DNA of 64,000 nucleotides from ATX-6F1 sp943369485. Its GTDB lineage: Bacteria > Cyanobacteriota > Cyanobacteriia > PCC-6307 > Cyanobiaceae. The position numbers and the translations under genes are program-made. The stretch spans positions 1-64,000 of the forward strand of contig CALRNH020000004.1 in assembly GCA_943369485.1 (NCBI GenBank). The letters are read 5' to 3'. Below, piece by piece: positions 25,698 through 34,099 of the stretch (position 1 is the stretch's first letter; each line of letters begins with the position of its first letter). The notes beneath the pieces are model-generated. The model did not search any database. It was not told the origin of the DNA and saw nothing but the letters and a program-made list of their open reading frames with translations.

Positions 25698-27274
25698 ACC
25701 GCTCCCGCTGGCTGTCGATCGCGCTCAGCAGTCTGCTGCTGGGGGGCTTGCCCGCCGGGGCCGCCGAGCAGCTCGATGTGCGCCTTGATGGGCTCACCCT
25801 GCCCTTGGACCTGCGTCAGCTGGAGGACTGGAGCCGCTCCCCCGACAGCAGCCAGGGGGATCTGGGACTGTGGATGGAGGCTCTGGACGCCCGCAGCCGC
25901 CAGGACCTGGCAAGGCTGCTGCGGGCGCCCTTGCTGCGGGATCGCACCTTTGGCCAGCAGCTGCTGCAGAGCTGGGCGGGGCGCCAGGTGGCGGCGGAGG
26001 TGGGGGAGCTGATCAGCGCCGAGGGCGATGGCAGTGGTGACGTGCTGCTGACCTCGTTGCGGGAGCTGCTGTCGCGCCAGGCGGAGGTGAACGTGCTCGA
26101 TCTGCTGCGGGCGGTGCCGGTGAACCGGCTGACGCTGCAGCTCGATGCTCTGATTGTCCTGGCGGCCGAGTGGCGCCAACAGTTGCAGGACCAGGGACGG
26201 GCCATGGAGCGGTTGCGCCAGCTGCCCCTGCCGGTGGCACCCGCGCTCCCCGAGGGTCCCTCGGAATCCGCCGGTTTCTCCGGACCGCAGGACAGGGCTC
26301 GCCGGGCCAAGGCCCCCGGGCTCCCGGAGCGACTGCAGTTGCCGGTGGCCCACCGGTCGGTGCCCCTGACCCTGGAGCTCTGGCGCGCCCAGACCCCCCG
26401 CCATCGCACCTGGGTGGTGTTGATGCCCGGGCTGGGGGGCAGCGCCGAGCAGATGGGCTGGCTGGGGGCTGAACTGGCCGCCCGGGGCTGGTCTGTGCTC
26501 GCCATGGAGCACCCCGGCAGCGATGAAAAGGCCGTCAAGGAACTGTTGGATGGCCGTCGGCCCTTGCCTGGGGCAGAAACCCTGCCCGATCGCCTGGCGG
26601 ACCTGGAGGCGGTGCTCTCCGCCGAGCGCAGTGGCCGGCTGCCCAAGCTCGGCGACTCGGTGGTGTTGATGGGCCATTCCCTCGGCGGTCTCTCAGCCCT
26701 GCTGGCGGCGGGCCTGCGCCCGGAACCTGGATTGGGCCGCCGCTGCCATCGGGCCCTGAACTCGATTCCTCTGATCAACCTCTCGAGGCTGCTGCAATGC
26801 CAGCTGAATCAGGTCAACCTGCCGGCGGCCAGGTCGACCGTGCCGGTGGCGGGTGTGGTGGCCTTCAACAGTTTCGGCAGCCTGCTCTGGCCCCATCGCG
26901 GACTGAAGCGCCTGCCGGTGCCGTTGCTGCTGCTGGGGGGCAGCCTTGATCTGGTCACTCCGCCCGTGGCCGAGCAGCTGGATCAGTTCCTGCCCGGCAA
27001 CCATCCCCTCAGCCGGTTGGTGCTGGTGGATGGGGCCAGCCACTTTTCGCCCGTGCGCCTCTCCTCAAATGACCAGGCCCTGTTCAAGATCGGCGACGCC
27101 TTCGTGGGGGTGGAACCCCGCCAGGCCCAGGCCCTGATGCTCCAGCTCGCCAGCGATTTCCTCGCTGGCCTCGAGCAGGGCAAGCCCTTGCCGGTCCAGA
27201 AGCTTCAGCGGGAGACGGTGACGGCCTACGTGCTCGATCCTGGGGCCGCCCAGCGTTGGCGTCGGGGGCTGTGA
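25691..27274 (+). CDS. Secreted alpha/beta hydrolase with DUF1400-like N-terminal domain
   Basis: The 527-residue protein starts at a GTG and has a signal peptide (RSRWLSIALSSLLLGGLPAG, cleavage near AA-EQ). Residues 25-150 form a helical DUF1400-type domain common in cyanobacteria. The C-terminal half is an alpha/beta hydrolase of the PAF-acetylhydrolase/dienelactone type: oxyanion loop VLMPGLGGS, nucleophile elbow GHSLGG, acid after LLLGGSLDLVTPP, and histidine in DGASHFSPV. It probably acts on esters or lipids in the periplasm; the substrate is unknown. It diverges from the MFS gene and converges with the ABC permease gene three bases away. Confidence 0.8.
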   Translation: MSNRSRWLSIALSSLLLGGLPAGAAEQLDVRLDGLTLPLDLRQLEDWSRSPDSSQGDLGLWMEALDARSRQDLARLLRAPLLRDRTFGQQLLQSWAGRQVAAEVGELISAEGDGSGDVLLTSLRELLSRQAEVNVLDLLRAVPVNRLTLQLDALIVLAAEWRQQLQDQGRAMERLRQLPLPVAPALPEGPSESAGFSGPQDRARRAKAPGLPERLQLPVAHRSVPLTLELWRAQTPRHRTWVVLMPGLGGSAEQMGWLGAELAARGWSVLAMEHPGSDEKAVKELLDGRRPLPGAETLPDRLADLEAVLSAERSGRLPKLGDSVVLMGHSLGGLSALLAAGLRPEPGLGRRCHRALNSIPLINLSRLLQCQLNQVNLPAARSTVPVAGVVAFNSFGSLLWPHRGLKRLPVPLLLLGGSLDLVTPPVAEQLDQFLPGNHPLSRLVLVDGASHFSPVRLSSNDQALFKIGDAFVGVEPRQAQALMLQLASDFLAGLEQGKPLPVQKLQRETVTAYVLDPGAAQRWRRGL

Positions 27275-27277
27275 GGC

Positions 27278-28297
27278 TCAAAAGCGGATGCGCGGATCCA
27301 GCAGGGCCACCAGCACATCCACCGCCACGCTCACCAGCACCACCAGACCCGCCACCACCACCACGATTCCCTGCACCAGGTTGTAGTCCCGCTGGCTGAT
27401 GGCCTCCTGCAGACGGAAGGCGATGCCCGGCCAGGAGAAGGTGACCTCGATCAGCAGCGCCCCGCCGATCAGTGAGGCCACGGTGATGCCGGTGATCGTG
27501 AGCACGGGCAGCAGGGCATTGGGCAGGGCATGGCGCAGCACCACCTGCCGCTCACCGAGCCCCCGGCTTCGGGCCGCCTCCACGTAGTCGGAGCGCAGGG
27601 AGCGGCGCAGATTCAGTCGCAGGGCGTTGTCAAAGATGCCGCTGAGCAACAGCCCGAGGGTGGCCGCCGGCAGCACCAGGTGGCGCAGGCTGCCGAGCAG
27701 CTGTGGGCCGTTTCCCGACAGCAGGCTGTCAAGCAGAAAGAAGCCCGTGCCACTGGGGGGCACCAGGGTGGGGGGGAAGCGGCCGCCTACGGGAAACCAG
27801 CCCAGGCCCACCGCAAAGATCAGCTGCACCACCATGGCGGCCCAGAAGGGAGGCAGGGCGTAGGTGCCGATGCCGTACAACCGGCCGGCCAGATCGAGCT
27901 TGCCCTCGGGCCTGGCGATGCCGCTGAAGCCGGCCGCCAGGCCCAGCACCGCAGCGATCAGCAGGGCCACCACCCCCAGCTCCAGGCTGGCGGGCAGGCT
28001 CTGACGGATCACCTCGGCCACGGGGGTCTGGTTGGTGAGCGATTCGCCCAGGTTGCCCCGCACCAGATCGGCCAGGAAATGGCCGTACTGCACCAGCAGC
28101 GGTTGATCGAGGCCCAGCTGCTGCCGCAACGCGGCCCGGGCCGCCTCCGGCGCGCGAGTGCCCAGCAGGGCATCGATCGGGTCGCCCGGAGCCACCCGCA
28201 AGAGCAGGAACACCAGGCTGGCGATCAGCCACAGCATCACCGGCGCCAGCGCCAGGCGAGCGCCGACGTAGCGCAGCAGTTCCCGGCGGCGGCTCAT
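27278..28297 (-). CDS. Peptide/nickel-type ABC transporter permease (DppB-like)
   Basis: The 339-residue protein has six predicted transmembrane helices, the N-terminal VAPGDPIDALLG signature of DppB/OppB/NikB permeases, and the EAA loop (YVEAARSRGLGERQVVLRHA) that contacts the ATPase. It forms half of an inner-membrane channel for di- or oligopeptides or related solutes. Its start overlaps the stop of the substrate-binding protein gene by four bases (28294-28297). No DppC-type permease or ATPase follows, so the rest of the transporter must be encoded elsewhere. Confidence 0.9.
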   Translation of the reverse strand: MSRRRELLRYVGARLALAPVMLWLIASLVFLLLRVAPGDPIDALLGTRAPEAARAALRQQLGLDQPLLVQYGHFLADLVRGNLGESLTNQTPVAEVIRQSLPASLELGVVALLIAAVLGLAAGFSGIARPEGKLDLAGRLYGIGTYALPPFWAAMVVQLIFAVGLGWFPVGGRFPPTLVPPSGTGFFLLDSLLSGNGPQLLGSLRHLVLPAATLGLLLSGIFDNALRLNLRRSLRSDYVEAARSRGLGERQVVLRHALPNALLPVLTITGITVASLIGGALLIEVTFSWPGIAFRLQEAISQRDYNLVQGIVVVVAGLVVLVSVAVDVLVALLDPRIRF

Positions 28298-29886
28298 GGC
28301 CGGGCCCCCCCCGGCTCGCGTCGATGCAGGCGGCTGAGCACCACCCGGCCGGAGCCATCAAACTCCGGCCGACTGATCTGCCGCAGGCTCCAGGCCCGCG
28401 GTGCCACCAGCCACACCGGCAAGTAGGGCACGGCCGCGGCGGCCTCGGTCTGGATCGAGTGGAGCAGGTCCGCCCGCGCCGGCCCCGTGAGGCCTTCGCT
28501 GCGGCGCAGGTCAGCGTCCAGGCCTGGCCGGGTCCAGAAGCTGCCGCTGGCGGCGCTGGCCCCCTTCAGGCAGCGGTCGCCCTTGGCCTGGTCGCAGCCC
28601 AGCAGGGGGGTCAGGTAGTTGCCCGCATCGGGGAAATCCCCCATCCAATCCAACAGGATCATCGTGAAGGCCCCATCCCCCAGCTGGCGGTAGGCGGTGG
28701 TGGCTTCCATGCCCGTGATCTCCAGGCGCACGCAGTCGCCCAGATCACGCTGCAGCTGGGCCTGCCAGATCAGGGCGAACAGGCGATCCGAGGGGACGTT
28801 GGAGCGGAAGGTCAGGGGCAGGGGGAGTGCCCGGCCGCTGCAGTAGCCCGCCTGGCGGAAGAGCCGGCGCGCCCCGGCCGGGTCGTAGCTCGGCCAGGCC
28901 CTGGGGCTGGAACCTTTCAGACTCGGTGGCACCAGGTCCCGCAGGGGGGCGCGCAGGCCCTGGCTGACCCGTTCACTGATCAGCCGCCGATCCAGGCTCA
29001 GGGCCACGGCCTGGCGCAGGGTGGGGTTGTCGAGGGGGGGATGGTCCGTGAGCAGGCTCAGGTAGCCGATCTCCAGGGCTGGCCCCACCCCCTCGTTCAG
29101 TTGGCCCAGCTGGGCGGAGTGGTGCAGGGCCATCTGCTGGTCCCCGTCGAGGCTGGTGGAGAGCAGCACGTCCACCTCGCCGCTGCGCAGGGCGCCGTAG
29201 AGCGCTGTGGAATTGGCGAGGCTGACCAGATCGAGTCCCCCATTGGCGGGACGTTGGCCCCAGTAGTGCTGAAAGGGCTCCAGCCGTTGCTGCTGGTCGT
29301 TGGCGCTGGTGAGCCGGTAGGGGCCCGTGCCGACGAAGCGATTGTTGAGGAAGCGTTTGCTGAAGGGCCTGTAGGCGGAGGGTGAGAGGGGTGTGAGGTT
29401 GATGGCGCTGAGCAGCTCCGGCAGGGCCGAGAACGGCCGCTTCAGCCGCAGTTCAAGTTCGTAGGGACCACTGGCGCGCACGGCGGTGAGCCGATCGCCC
29501 ACCAGGTAACTGAGCTTGCCGATCGCCATGAACCGCTTCAGGGTGAACACCATGGCGGCGGCATCGAAACGGCTGCCGTCGTGGAAACTCACGCCCTGGC
29601 GCAGGGGCACCCAGGCGGTGAGCCCATCGGCGCTCAGCCGGGGCAGAGCCGTGGCCAGCCGGGGCTCGATCTTGCCCTGGGCATTGATTGCATACAGGGG
29701 GTCGCCAATGGCGCTGAGCAGCTGCATGGCCCCGAAGCTGTAGGCCTGGGCCGGATCCACCGAGTCGATGCGGTTCTTGCTGGCCACCACCAGCCGAGCG
29801 GAACTGCGCTGGATCTGGCAGGCCGCCAAGGGGAAGATCAAGGCCCCGACCAGGGCGATTCGGGCCAGCCTGTTCAGCGCGCGCAA
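28294..29886 (-). CDS. Peptide-type ABC transporter substrate-binding lipoprotein
   Basis: From a TTG at 29886 the protein has about 530 residues and starts with a lipoprotein signal: ARIALVGALIFPLAAC, with the lipidated cysteine at position 23. The mature part is an SBP_bac_5 (DppA/OppA) fold with VDPAQAYSFGAMQLLSAIGD near the start, the LRQGVSFHDGSRFDA motif and FVGTGPYRLT. It would capture peptides or similar ligands in the periplasm and deliver them to the permease encoded immediately downstream. The open frame extends 159 bases further upstream, but that part looks non-coding. Confidence 0.9.
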   Translation of the reverse strand: MRALNRLARIALVGALIFPLAACQIQRSSARLVVASKNRIDSVDPAQAYSFGAMQLLSAIGDPLYAINAQGKIEPRLATALPRLSADGLTAWVPLRQGVSFHDGSRFDAAAMVFTLKRFMAIGKLSYLVGDRLTAVRASGPYELELRLKRPFSALPELLSAINLTPLSPSAYRPFSKRFLNNRFVGTGPYRLTSANDQQQRLEPFQHYWGQRPANGGLDLVSLANSTALYGALRSGEVDVLLSTSLDGDQQMALHHSAQLGQLNEGVGPALEIGYLSLLTDHPPLDNPTLRQAVALSLDRRLISERVSQGLRAPLRDLVPPSLKGSSPRAWPSYDPAGARRLFRQAGYCSGRALPLPLTFRSNVPSDRLFALIWQAQLQRDLGDCVRLEITGMEATTAYRQLGDGAFTMILLDWMGDFPDAGNYLTPLLGCDQAKGDRCLKGASAASGSFWTRPGLDADLRRSEGLTGPARADLLHSIQTEAAAAVPYLPVWLVAPRAWSLRQISRPEFDGSGRVVLSRLHRREPGGARP

Positions 29887-29911
29887 GCCCCGAGGTTCAA
29901 CAGGCCGCCAT

Positions 29912-30115
29912 TCAAGACGGCTGCAGGCTGCGGCGGGGCAGGGGGTGGCGTTCGTTGGCCAGCTGTTGCAGGGAAATTTCAAACACGGGAGATCCGTGGG
30001 GGGCCAGGGGCCAGGCACGGACCCAGCAACGGTCGTGGCGGTCATCGACGCCGATCACCTGGTAAAGCTGGTCGTCGGAGTGGAGGCGGATGCAATCGCC
30101 TTGGTGGAGCGTCAT
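29912..30115 (-). CDS. Small conserved-looking hypothetical protein
   Basis: The 67-residue protein from the ATG at 30115 (MTLHQGDCIRLHSDDQLYQV) has an SH3-like beta pattern: hydrophobic residues alternate with turns, and W-V-R-A-W-P-L and VFEISLQQL follow. Such small barrels are common among uncharacterised cyanobacterial proteins. It precedes the binding-protein gene by 25 bases on the same strand and may share its transcript. Function unknown. The 228 bases upstream, up to the end of hom, hold no gene. Confidence 0.55.
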   Translation of the reverse strand: MTLHQGDCIRLHSDDQLYQVIGVDDRHDRCWVRAWPLAPHGSPVFEISLQQLANERHPLPRRSLQPS

Positions 30116-30343
30116 AGGGCGCGTCGCGCAAAAGAGCCTGGGCTCGTGGGTGGTGGGATGGGAACCGGATAGCGGCTGGATGGGACGGGGCGCGGGGAGT
30201 CGCTCTGGTTGGTGGTGCTCAGGCCGGGTGGGTCGTTCGGCGGCGGGACCGTTGAACGGACCCGGGGCTTGACAGCGAACTCTTAAGGATTGCTTCCATC
30301 GTGCCCCACGACCTGGGAGGGCTGCCACACCTGTCGCCCTATG

Positions 30344-31648
30344 TCAGAGAGTCCTGAGCGTTGCGGCCACCGCCTGCACCTCAGGAAGCTCGGCGATTGC
30401 GGACAGGGCGGAGCGAAAGCGGGCCTCGCTCACCTCATGGGTGATCACCACGATTTCGGCGGCCTCGCCGGAGGTCTCGAACTGCACGATCGACTGGATC
30501 GAGACCTCCTCGCGGCCGAAACAGGTGCCGATCCGCCCGATCACCCCTGCCTCGTCGCTGGTTTGCAGGCGCACGTAGTTGCGGTGCTGGGTGGTGCCGC
30601 TGTCCACCAGTCGGCAGTGGCGCCAGCTGCCTGCCGCCAGCAATGGATCCAGGGCACCACCCGCTCCGGTGGCCTGACGGATGCCGGCGATGTTCAAGAT
30701 GTCGGCCACCACGGCCGATGCCGTGGGCCCGGCGCCGGCACCGGGTCCGTAGAACATCACCCGGCCCACGGGATCCCCCTCCACAAGGATGGCGTTGTTG
30801 ACCCCATGGACCCCCGCCAGGGGGTGATCCTTGGGCAGCAAGGTGGGATGCACGCGCACATCCAGCCGCTGGGTGCCGTCGGGGTCAGAGCCGAGGTGCT
30901 CGGCCACCGCCAGAAGCTTGACCACGAACCCCAGCTGGGCGGCGTAGTCCACGTCGCGGCCCTCCAGGCGGCTGATGCCCTCAGTGGGAATGGCGCCGCG
31001 CTCGATGGCGCCCCCGTAGGCCAGGCTGGCCAGGATCGAGATCTTGTCGGCGGCGTCGCCCCCTTCCACGTCGGCGGCGGGGTCGGCCTCGGCGTAGCCC
31101 AGCCGCTGGGCATCGGCCAGCACCTCGCCATAGGCCGCCCCTTCGGCGGCCATGCGGCTGAGGATGTAGTTGGTGGTGCCGTTGATGATGCCGCTCACCC
31201 GCTGGATGCGGTTGGCCCCAAGTGATTGCTTCAGTGGTTCGATGATCGGGATGCCACCGCCGACGGCGGCCTCAATCAGCACGTAGACCCCGCGTTCGGC
31301 GGCGGCGGCGGCGATCTCCTGGCCGTACCGGGCGATCACGGCCTTGTTGGCGGTCACCACAGATTTGCCGGCGGCGATCGCGCGCAGGATCAGGCTGCGG
31401 GCCGGCTCCAGCCCACCGATCAGCTCCACCACGATCTCCACGGCGGGATCGTCCACCACCGCCTCGGCGTCGGTGCTGAGCAGGTGCTCGCCCAGCGCCA
31501 CGGGCCTGGCCCGCCCCGGATCACGCACGGCCACCCGGCGCAGCTCCAGCTGCTCCACCAACGGATGGCGCCCGGAGGGGTTCACCAGGATGTCGGCCAC
31601 ACCGGCTCCCACCGTGCCCAGACCGAGCAATCCGACGCCGATGGTCAT
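30344..31648 (-). CDS. hom: Homoserine dehydrogenase
   Basis: The 434-residue protein has the NAD(P)-binding GLGLGTVGAGVADIL motif near residue 10, the catalytic domain with VVTANKAVIARYG, GGGIPIIEPLKQSL and GIINGTTNYILSRM, and a C-terminal ACT domain (from about residue 350). It reduces aspartate semialdehyde to homoserine, the branch point to threonine and methionine; the ACT domain is the usual site of threonine feedback. It is monofunctional, without an aspartokinase part. It lies downstream of sufE on the same strand. Confidence 0.97.
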   Translation of the reverse strand: MTIGVGLLGLGTVGAGVADILVNPSGRHPLVEQLELRRVAVRDPGRARPVALGEHLLSTDAEAVVDDPAVEIVVELIGGLEPARSLILRAIAAGKSVVTANKAVIARYGQEIAAAAAERGVYVLIEAAVGGGIPIIEPLKQSLGANRIQRVSGIINGTTNYILSRMAAEGAAYGEVLADAQRLGYAEADPAADVEGGDAADKISILASLAYGGAIERGAIPTEGISRLEGRDVDYAAQLGFVVKLLAVAEHLGSDPDGTQRLDVRVHPTLLPKDHPLAGVHGVNNAILVEGDPVGRVMFYGPGAGAGPTASAVVADILNIAGIRQATGAGGALDPLLAAGSWRHCRLVDSGTTQHRNYVRLQTSDEAGVIGRIGTCFGREEVSIQSIVQFETSGEAAEIVVITHEVSEARFRSALSAIAELPEVQAVAATLRTL

Positions 31649-31710
31649 GCCTTTGGAGCCTTCAAACCCCTGATCCTAGAAATCGGCCTGCCGATCGGCT
31701 GCTCAGAGGC

Positions 31711-32133
31711 TCAGGCCGCCGATTGGAGGCCACGGGCCTGGGCCTGCATCAGCTTGAGGATGTTGAGAAAGCCGTTGGCCCTTGAGGGGGTGAGGCTGGC
31801 CTGCAGGCCGGTCTCGGCCAGGAAGGCGGGGTCGATGGCCGCCGCCTCGGCTGGGCTGAGGCCCTCGAGCCCAGCGATCAGCAGGGCCAGGAGCCCCTTG
31901 GTGATCTGGGCGTCGGCATCCCCCTGCCAGTGCAGACGGCCGTCCACCAGCTGTCCCACCACATACACCTGGGAGACGCAGCCGCGCACCTTGAAGACCT
32001 CCTGACGCAACTCCGCAGGGAAGGGGGCCAGCTTGCGCGCCAGCCAGAGCACGTACTCGTAGCGACGCTTGGGATCACTGCTGTTCTTCAGCCGCGCCAC
32101 GATCCCATCGAGGGTCACACTGCCGGTTGTCAT
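31711..32133 (-). CDS. sufE: SufE-type cysteine desulfurase activator
   Basis: The 140-residue protein has the SufE fold with the sulfur-accepting cysteine C52 in VRGCVSQVYV, preceded by the conserved YEYVLWLARKLAPFP helix. It takes persulfide from SufS and passes it to the SufBCD scaffold for iron-sulfur cluster assembly, important for photosystem I and ferredoxins in cyanobacteria. It is three bases downstream of the preceding membrane-anchored protein gene and upstream of hom, in one minus-strand run. Confidence 0.95.
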   Translation of the reverse strand: MTTGSVTLDGIVARLKNSSDPKRRYEYVLWLARKLAPFPAELRQEVFKVRGCVSQVYVVGQLVDGRLHWQGDADAQITKGLLALLIAGLEGLSPAEAAAIDPAFLAETGLQASLTPSRANGFLNILKLMQAQARGLQSAA

Positions 32134-32136
32134 CGC

Positions 32137-32736
32137 TCAGGCGTGGGGGGGGCGGCGCCCCTGGCGGTGGGCGATCAGCACGCCCCCCAGGCTGCTCAGA
32201 CCGCCCAGGATCAGCAGTCCGAGCAGCGGCGAGAGATCGAAGGGTCCGCCGGCTGGGGTGGGCTGCTGGCTGAGTCGATCGAGCTGGGCCTGACCCTTCT
32301 GCACCGGCAGCTCGAGATAGTCGCGGTGGCCAGGCCCCCCATCCACCTGCACTTCCCAGGTGCCATTGCTCCCCTTGGGCAGGGCGAAGCTGAGGCGGCC
32401 ACTGGCGTCGGTGCGGCCCACCTCCACGGCCTGGGCCCCATCGGGGGGCACCAACCGCACCAGGGCATTGGCGGTGGGTTCGCCGCTGGAGAAGTGGCTC
32501 TGCAGGGTGAGCCCATCGCGCACCGACTGCAGGCGCTCCAGGCTGCTTTCAATCGCGTGGGCCCGGGCGGCCCCGCCGTTGCCCACCGTCACCAAGGCCG
32601 CCACCAGGGCCAGGAAGCTCACCAAGCCAGGGCGAGTGCAGGCCAGGCCGCCAGGGAAGGCGGCGAGGAAATACGCTCCGACCAGAGAAGGTGGGCGGTA
32701 CATCGGGCGGCTCGCACTGGGGCTTGAACCAGTCAA
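32137..32736 (-). CDS. Membrane-anchored Ig-like protein, possibly a nickel/cobalt uptake accessory
   Basis: The 199-residue protein has an N-terminal hydrophobic segment ending at ARAHA, an Ig/carboxypeptidase-regulatory-like domain (GLTLQSHFSSGEPTANALVR and SGRLSFALPKGSNGTWEVQV) and a C-terminal transmembrane helix followed by RQGRR. This order is seen in NikL/CbiL-like proteins near cobalt and nickel transporters. No CbiM/CbiQ genes are close, so the role is inference only. The first 30 residues may not be translated; a start closer to the signal segment is possible. Confidence 0.5.
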   Translation of the reverse strand: MTGSSPSASRPMYRPPSLVGAYFLAAFPGGLACTRPGLVSFLALVAALVTVGNGGAARAHAIESSLERLQSVRDGLTLQSHFSSGEPTANALVRLVPPDGAQAVEVGRTDASGRLSFALPKGSNGTWEVQVDGGPGHRDYLELPVQKGQAQLDRLSQQPTPAGGPFDLSPLLGLLILGGLSSLGGVLIAHRQGRRPPHA

Positions 32737-32743
32737 GCGCAGC

Positions 32744-32995
32744 TCAGGAGGCGGACCAACGGCTGCGGGTGGTCTGGCCGGCCTGGACCATGCGCACCAT
32801 GGAGCTCACCATCATGGAGAGCGCTTCGCTGGTCTGATCCCGATAGCGCAGTTCGGAGGCGATCACGCGATCGGCGACAGAACCTCTGCCGCTGAAGGGT
32901 GTGGAGATGCGGGCGGCCGGAGAACGCTTCTGATCGACCGACGGTGAATCCACAGATGAAACCATGTGCGTGAGCACGATCTTGGCAAAGGCCAA
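32744..32995 (-). CDS. Small hypothetical protein
   Basis: An open frame of 83 codons (TTG at 32995; an ATG eleven codons in is an alternative) encodes a serine-rich protein with a helical centre (RVIASELRYRDQTSEALSMM) and no membrane segment. The family is not recognised. It fills the gap between the 5-FCL gene and the Ig-like protein gene in the same direction, which supports it being real. Its helix pattern recalls small phycobilisome- or ribosome-associated proteins, but nothing specific can be claimed. Confidence 0.4.
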   Translation of the reverse strand: MAFAKIVLTHMVSSVDSPSVDQKRSPAARISTPFSGRGSVADRVIASELRYRDQTSEALSMMVSSMVRMVQAGQTTRSRWSAS

Positions 32996-33022
32996 GCCCT
33001 AGCGCCGCTGGGACCCAAGCAG

Positions 33023-33622
33023 CTACACACGTTGCAACCAATGGAGCTCCGTTTCGTCCAGCCAGCCGTCGAAGGGCACATCCCATGGATCGGCCGGCAG
33101 CGAAGGCAGACGGCAAAGTGAGGGGGCCACGATCAGGGCGGGAACGCTGCGCCAGCTGGGGTCCTGGCGCAGGCGGTCATACCAGCCGCCGCCCGTGCCG
33201 AGGCGCAGGCCGCGGCGATCCAAGGCCAGGGCCGGCACCAGCAGCAGGGCGAGTTCATCCGCCTCCAGGGCCGGGCCCCTGGCCGGGGCCGGCACGCGGC
33301 AGGCATCCGCGGCAAGCGGCGCCTGGGGCTCCCAGGCGCGGTAGATGAGCCGCCGCTCGGACGCTGAATGTCCCTGAGCCACCGCCGGCAGGGCCAGGCG
33401 CCCGCCCAGTCGATCCGCCAGGGGGCGCAGATCGGGCTCCCCGGCCAAGGGCCAGTAGAGCCCCAGGCGCTGGCCCGGACCCACCAGGGGGGGCACCTCG
33501 ACCAGCGCGACGTTCAGCAACGCTTCCTGGGCCTCCGCCACCAGGGCCAGCCGGCGTGATCGCCAGTGCAGGCGCAGGGCGGCCTTGCCGGAGTCGCCGG
33601 CCAGCGGCGGCCCGTCGTTCAT
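33023..33622 (-). CDS. 5-formyltetrahydrofolate cyclo-ligase
   Basis: The 199-residue protein has the 5-FCL pattern: an N-terminal KAALRLHWRSRR helix, a central LYWPLAGEPDLRPL, the ATP/substrate loop LRLGTGGGWYDRLR and a C-terminal DVPFDGWL. It converts 5-formyl-THF to 5,10-methenyl-THF with ATP and so clears an inhibitory folate. The start ATG overlaps the ruvC stop by four bases (33619-33622), so the two genes are coupled. Confidence 0.93.
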   Translation of the reverse strand: MNDGPPLAGDSGKAALRLHWRSRRLALVAEAQEALLNVALVEVPPLVGPGQRLGLYWPLAGEPDLRPLADRLGGRLALPAVAQGHSASERRLIYRAWEPQAPLAADACRVPAPARGPALEADELALLLVPALALDRRGLRLGTGGGWYDRLRQDPSWRSVPALIVAPSLCRLPSLPADPWDVPFDGWLDETELHWLQRV

Positions 33623-34083
33623 CGCTGGAACCAGCCGGTGAGGGCCACCGCCAGGGCGTCGGCGGCATCATCCGGGCGTGGTGGCTCCTGAAGACTCAGC
33701 TCCCGCATCACCGCTTCGAGGACCTCATTCTTGTCGGCGTGGCCGGAGCCGGTGAGGGCCAGCTTCACCTGCATGGGGGGAAACTCCACCGACGGCACGT
33801 TCAGGCGGGCCAGGGTCATCATCACCACCCCCCGGGCCTGAACCACGGAGATGGTGGTGCTTGAGCGGTAGAAAAAAAACTTCTCCACCGCAGCCAGTTC
33901 GGGGCGCCAGGTGCGCACCAGGGAGCGCAGGTCCCGGGCGATCTCCACCAGCCTTTCCCCCTCCGGCCGGCCGGTCATGGTCTGGATCACACCGCAATCC
34001 ACAAGGGATTGACGGCCTCCGCCGGTGTCGATGACTCCGTAGCCAACCCGGGCCAGACCCGGATCGATGCCCAGAATCCTCAC
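33619..34083 (-). CDS. ruvC: Holliday junction resolvase RuvC
   Basis: The 154-residue protein is full length. It begins MRILGIDPGLARVGYGVID, giving the first catalytic aspartate D7, and has AVEKFFFYRS with the glutamate and the late acidic cluster in PDDAADALAVAL. It cuts Holliday junctions symmetrically with the RuvAB motor. It lies 17 bases downstream of chlI and overlaps the 5-FCL gene by four bases. Confidence 0.97.
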   Translation of the reverse strand: MRILGIDPGLARVGYGVIDTGGGRQSLVDCGVIQTMTGRPEGERLVEIARDLRSLVRTWRPELAAVEKFFFYRSSTTISVVQARGVVMMTLARLNVPSVEFPPMQVKLALTGSGHADKNEVLEAVMRELSLQEPPRPDDAADALAVALTGWFQR

Positions 34084-34099
34084 GCCGACAGAGGGGACT

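Noticed and set aside
32690..32740. tRNA T-arm-like sequence (ggttcaagcc on the minus strand)
   Set aside because: The stem does not pair properly and no anticodon or D arm is found at the right distance.
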